From assembly GCF_002999335.1 (NCBI RefSeq), contig NW_020312249.1, forward strand, positions 1 to 30,027: a stretch of DNA of 30,027 nt. The letters are read 5' to 3'. Below the pieces are notes generated by a model that ran no database searches, had not been told where the DNA came from, and saw only the letters and a program-made list of their open reading frames with translations. Position numbers and translations under genes: made by a program. Source of the stretch: Cyclospora cayetanensis (taxonomy: Eukaryota; Apicomplexa; Conoidasida; Eucoccidiorida; Eimeriidae). Of the stretch, positions 27,639 through 30,027 are shown one piece after another. Positions within the stretch are counted from its first letter, which is position 1. Every line of letters starts with the position of its first letter.

Positions 27639-28925
27639 GAAAGTGCATGCCCTGCTCCTGCTTTACTCTCACATACTTTACGCGTGTAGTTTTGAAAAGA
27701 ACATCATTTAGATTTAGCCTTTTCATGGAAGTGCCTGTTTCTTCAGTTACATAGGGCCGTTAATGCTAAAGATCTGCAATCCTGGACCCCCAGATAAATG
27801 CAGCGGTGTGTCACATTTCATTCTGCAGATAAACGAGTAACAGAGCAGTGCGCTGTGTGTACGAGGAAGTTGAACGGACATGCTTGCCTTGAAAGTTGCG
27901 GCGGCAGAGGTGCCGCAACTCTCAAAAACCGCGCGCACCATGGTCGGAGAAAAGCGGAGGTGGTAGCACATAGTACACTTCGCCAGCAGATCTTATGCAA
28001 AATGTGATGGAGCCTTGAAAAAGCTGAACTTGAAAAAGGCTGCTCCTGGTACTCGCTGTGAAACAAAAGTCCCCATGAACGATGGGGGAAGGGCAAGTCA
28101 GGGGATGACACGTGCATTTTCCACAGCAGTCGTGGGCAACAATGTATAGTTCCACAGTTTTAATCACCTGCGTATCTCCCATCATTTTGGGATCACTTCA
28201 GATGCAATCACTAAAGCTTTCGTAGTGCTGAAATAATGCTAGCGCAATTTGCTTTCTCTATGCCTAGGGATAGGCATATAAAGCACCCCCTCCGGTCCTT
28301 ACCGCGAGGCTCTAAGGAACATGGCACGCTTGCTTAAACCCCAGTTCGGTACTACCTTGTCGCCATAGTCAAAAAATAGGGAATACACCTCAGTACCCCT
28401 TTGCAGCATGCCGCTAAAGCTTCAGGAAATGCCAAATCGAAGACACTCACCTATATCTCAGAGGCCTGCAGGCAACCTGCAGCTTTTCCACTATGGGATG
28501 CTTGCGATGAGTCGTTCGTCACAAAGTCACGAGCATTTAGGCTATCAGCCATTGTTTTTGAAATACTTCCCTTTCTGATAGCCTATTACGAAGAAGCGCT
28601 AATCGCTTTATACGAACATGCAAGGTCTGATATGCCATTCTGCAGAACAACCATCCACAGTAGAATCAACTCGAATGTGAAAAAGCAACACTTACCCCGG
28701 TCTCTTACTGGGGGATCTGCCTTGTTTCCTCATTCTAGCTCTGCGCTACCGTGCATCACAGGTCTACAGATTTTTAATGGCTCAGTAAAATAAAAGTGAA
28801 AGAAAAGGAGAGCGCGAGTAAATGTATAGCGTGCAGATTGAGCGTCCTTGTAGTGAATTCTTGACTACATCCTTTGCTAAAATACTACGCCCTATCATAT
28901 TTTTGAACCCCAGCACCATTTCAAT
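27639..28925. other. Unassigned; junction between opposing Ty3/gypsy fragments
   Basis: The rest of the plus-strand integrase core and the RNase H of the minus-strand RT at 28.9-29.7 kb should both lie here, but neither is readable. Open frames include 130 codons on plus (28,401-28,793) and overlapping 74-99-codon frames on minus (27,747-28,185). None shows a motif I can name. An exact hairpin sits at 27,894-27,920. Confidence 0.3.
27894..27920. repeat. Perfect 9-bp inverted repeat (hairpin)
   Basis: AGTTGCGGC (27,894-27,902) is followed after nine bases by its exact complement GCCGCAACT (27,912-27,920). One mismatch outside, two more bases pair. It is GC-rich in an otherwise AT-richer region. 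No following T tract marks it as a terminator and its role is unknown. Confidence 0.6.
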
Positions 28926-29690
28926 CTAAAGATGCTTCCGGGGAATATGCTTTGCTGCCTTGTAAAGGCTCCTTAAATCACTGGGTCTAGTAAGGTGACG
29001 CCCCTTAACCAACAGTTTAGCCTTCCACAGCGCAGTAAACAAATATACCTCCGAATTCGTAATAAGTTGATTGTATAATTTTGGAATTTCAGGTAGCTTA
29101 TTTATAATGACTTTATGCTCTCTTAGTGCGTGAAGAATCAAGCGTGCTTAAAATTGATAAAGATCCGACCTGCAGCTACTCGTCTTTCCTCTGAGACTCA
29201 CAAGATGCAGCAACGCGTACACTACCTGCCCCTCTCCCCTCACGTCAGGAACTCGAAAGGCGCCAGCAAAAAACAAAAATGGTTCGTTTAGCGAAATCAA
29301 TTTAAAACTTTCTTTGTATTGATTTAAAACGTAACTTCTCTATTGAAAGAGATTCAGGCTTGCAATTTTCGGTGCTGATGGCCCCCACTCGTCCGGTGCC
29401 TGCGGATGCAATGGGATATTACGGGATTTTACAATATCTGCCATGACCAACTAAATCGTTATCCAGACACCTTACTTTGATTGGCTACATTCTGGAAGGG
29501 CACACTCTGGCGATCAAAGTATACGGTAACATGATGGGGAGGCAGAGGCTGACCTGTAAGCTGATGCGAACTCAGTACCTCCCAAACTGGTACACAGGCA
29601 TTTTTGTCGGTGATTAAAATGTTCCTACACGTGCTGATGACTACGTACAGATGAGAAGCGTATGAGGGCCGTAAGGCTGGACAACTACTC
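28926..29690 (-). pseudogene. Ty3/gypsy reverse transcriptase (minus strand)
   Basis: Reading down the minus strand, Ala-Leu-Arg-Pro-Ser-Tyr-Ala-Ser-His-Leu (near 29,677) matches (I)-R-P-S-x-S-P-(Y)-(A)-S-P-(V). Next, Gln-Leu-Thr-Gly-Gln-Pro-Leu-Pro (near 29,550) and Phe-Asp-Arg-Gln (near 29,515) match (N)-x-x-T-x-x-x-(Y)-P-L-P-R-I-x-x-(L)-(L/F)-D, and Gln-Ser-Lys-Val-Ser-Gly ends this part. After a frame change come Glu-Pro-Phe-Leu-Phe-Phe-Ala-Gly-Ala-Phe (29,250-29,285; like M-P-F-G-L-x-N-A-P-x-x-F) and Val-Val-Tyr-Ala-Leu-Leu-His-Leu-Val-Ser (29,200-29,225; like V-V-Y-L-D-D-I-L-(I)-(Y/F)-S). Last are Leu-Arg-Glu-His-Lys-Val and Arg-Pro-Ser-Asp-Leu-Arg-Ser-Leu (28,960-29,130; like (L)-(R)-x-(H)-x-(L) and P-x-x-(V)-x-x-L-(R)-S-F-L-G). 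Both catalytic Asp are lost. It is the most complete RT in the window. Confidence 0.75.
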
Positions 29691-30027
29691 AGAGATTTGA
29701 TCATCCTGTTGGAGATGTACCGTGCTTTGTACCTCGACATAAAAACACAGCAAGCCATTTCCCGCAGCATGCAAGCTGGAAGAGACAACACTTCACTTAG
29801 AGCTTTATTCATGCAGAACCGGTAGCCTGCCTGCAGAAATGGCTACCACTGAGGCCGTCACACACCGTATGAATCATTGGTATATGCTGAAACGATATCA
29901 ACAGCAAGCATTGGAAGAATTCAGGACGTTCAAGCAAGGTGGTTTTCAGTAGGTTATTGTACCGAAAAATATGAGGCTTCGGTTTGCAAAAGTCACTACG
30001 TTAATGAACAGCTGCTTTATCAGCTAT
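29691..30027. other. Unassigned right edge, probably upstream pol of the minus-strand RT
   Basis: The minus-strand frame of the RT fingers extends to 29,812 but shows no further motif. The RT N-terminus and protease of that element would lie here or beyond the window. No LTR sequence was recognised. Confidence 0.3.

Noticed and set aside
28401..28793. 130-codon plus-strand open frame as a possible host exon
   Set aside because: No domain, splice context or start signal could be recognised, and it lies where the RNase H of the minus-strand RT should be. It is treated as a chance opening.

Overview
The window reads as nuclear DNA of a eukaryote from a repeat-rich, gene-poor region. I find no host gene, tRNA, rRNA, CRISPR array, microsatellite block or bacterial-style operon. 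The longest open frame is only about 180 codons. What can be recognised is a dense set of old, broken retrotransposons: LINEs of the L1-like type (APE endonuclease plus reverse transcriptase) and Ty3/gypsy-type LTR elements (reverse transcriptase, RNase H, integrase). All carry stops and frameshifts. The family calls rest on the order and spacing of conserved protein motifs that I read by eye in six frames; no database search was run. The sequence does not let me name the organism: both families occur in plants, algae, oomycetes and animals.

Layout, left to right. 115-539 (-): C-terminal piece of a LINE. 1.6-3.3 kb: expected gag region of a plus-strand Ty3/gypsy element, not recognisable. 3.36-6.52 kb (+): its pol, with a possible protease DSG, reverse transcriptase, RNase H and integrase in canonical order. 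7.7-9.8 kb (-): a 5'-truncated LINE, paralogous to the piece at 115-539. 10.5-12.5 kb (-): a second Ty3/gypsy pol with the clearest integrase zinc-finger remnant in the window. 13.7-15.7 kb (-): a LINE with endonuclease, reverse transcriptase and C-terminal motifs. 15.7-18.3 kb: unassigned. 18.3-18.6 kb (-): an integrase zinc-finger fragment.

20.05-21.47 kb (-) and about 21.9-24.4 kb (+): two Ty3/gypsy pols head to head, with no room between them for gag or protease. 24.9-25.65 kb (-): an integrase fragment holding the longest open frame. 26.2-27.6 kb (+): a short Ty3/gypsy pol (RT, RNase H, integrase). 28.9-29.7 kb (-): a reverse transcriptase which may be the other half of the 24.9-25.65 kb integrase, split by the plus-strand element.

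Strand base composition mostly follows the element orientations: the plus strand is pyrimidine-rich over the minus-strand LINEs, G/T-rich over the minus-strand Ty3 element at 18-21.8 kb, and A/C-rich over the plus-strand elements after 23 kb. I could not define LTRs, primer-binding sites or target-site duplications by eye, so element ends are open. I see no new biological system here. The points of interest are nesting, orientation and the few long open stretches.
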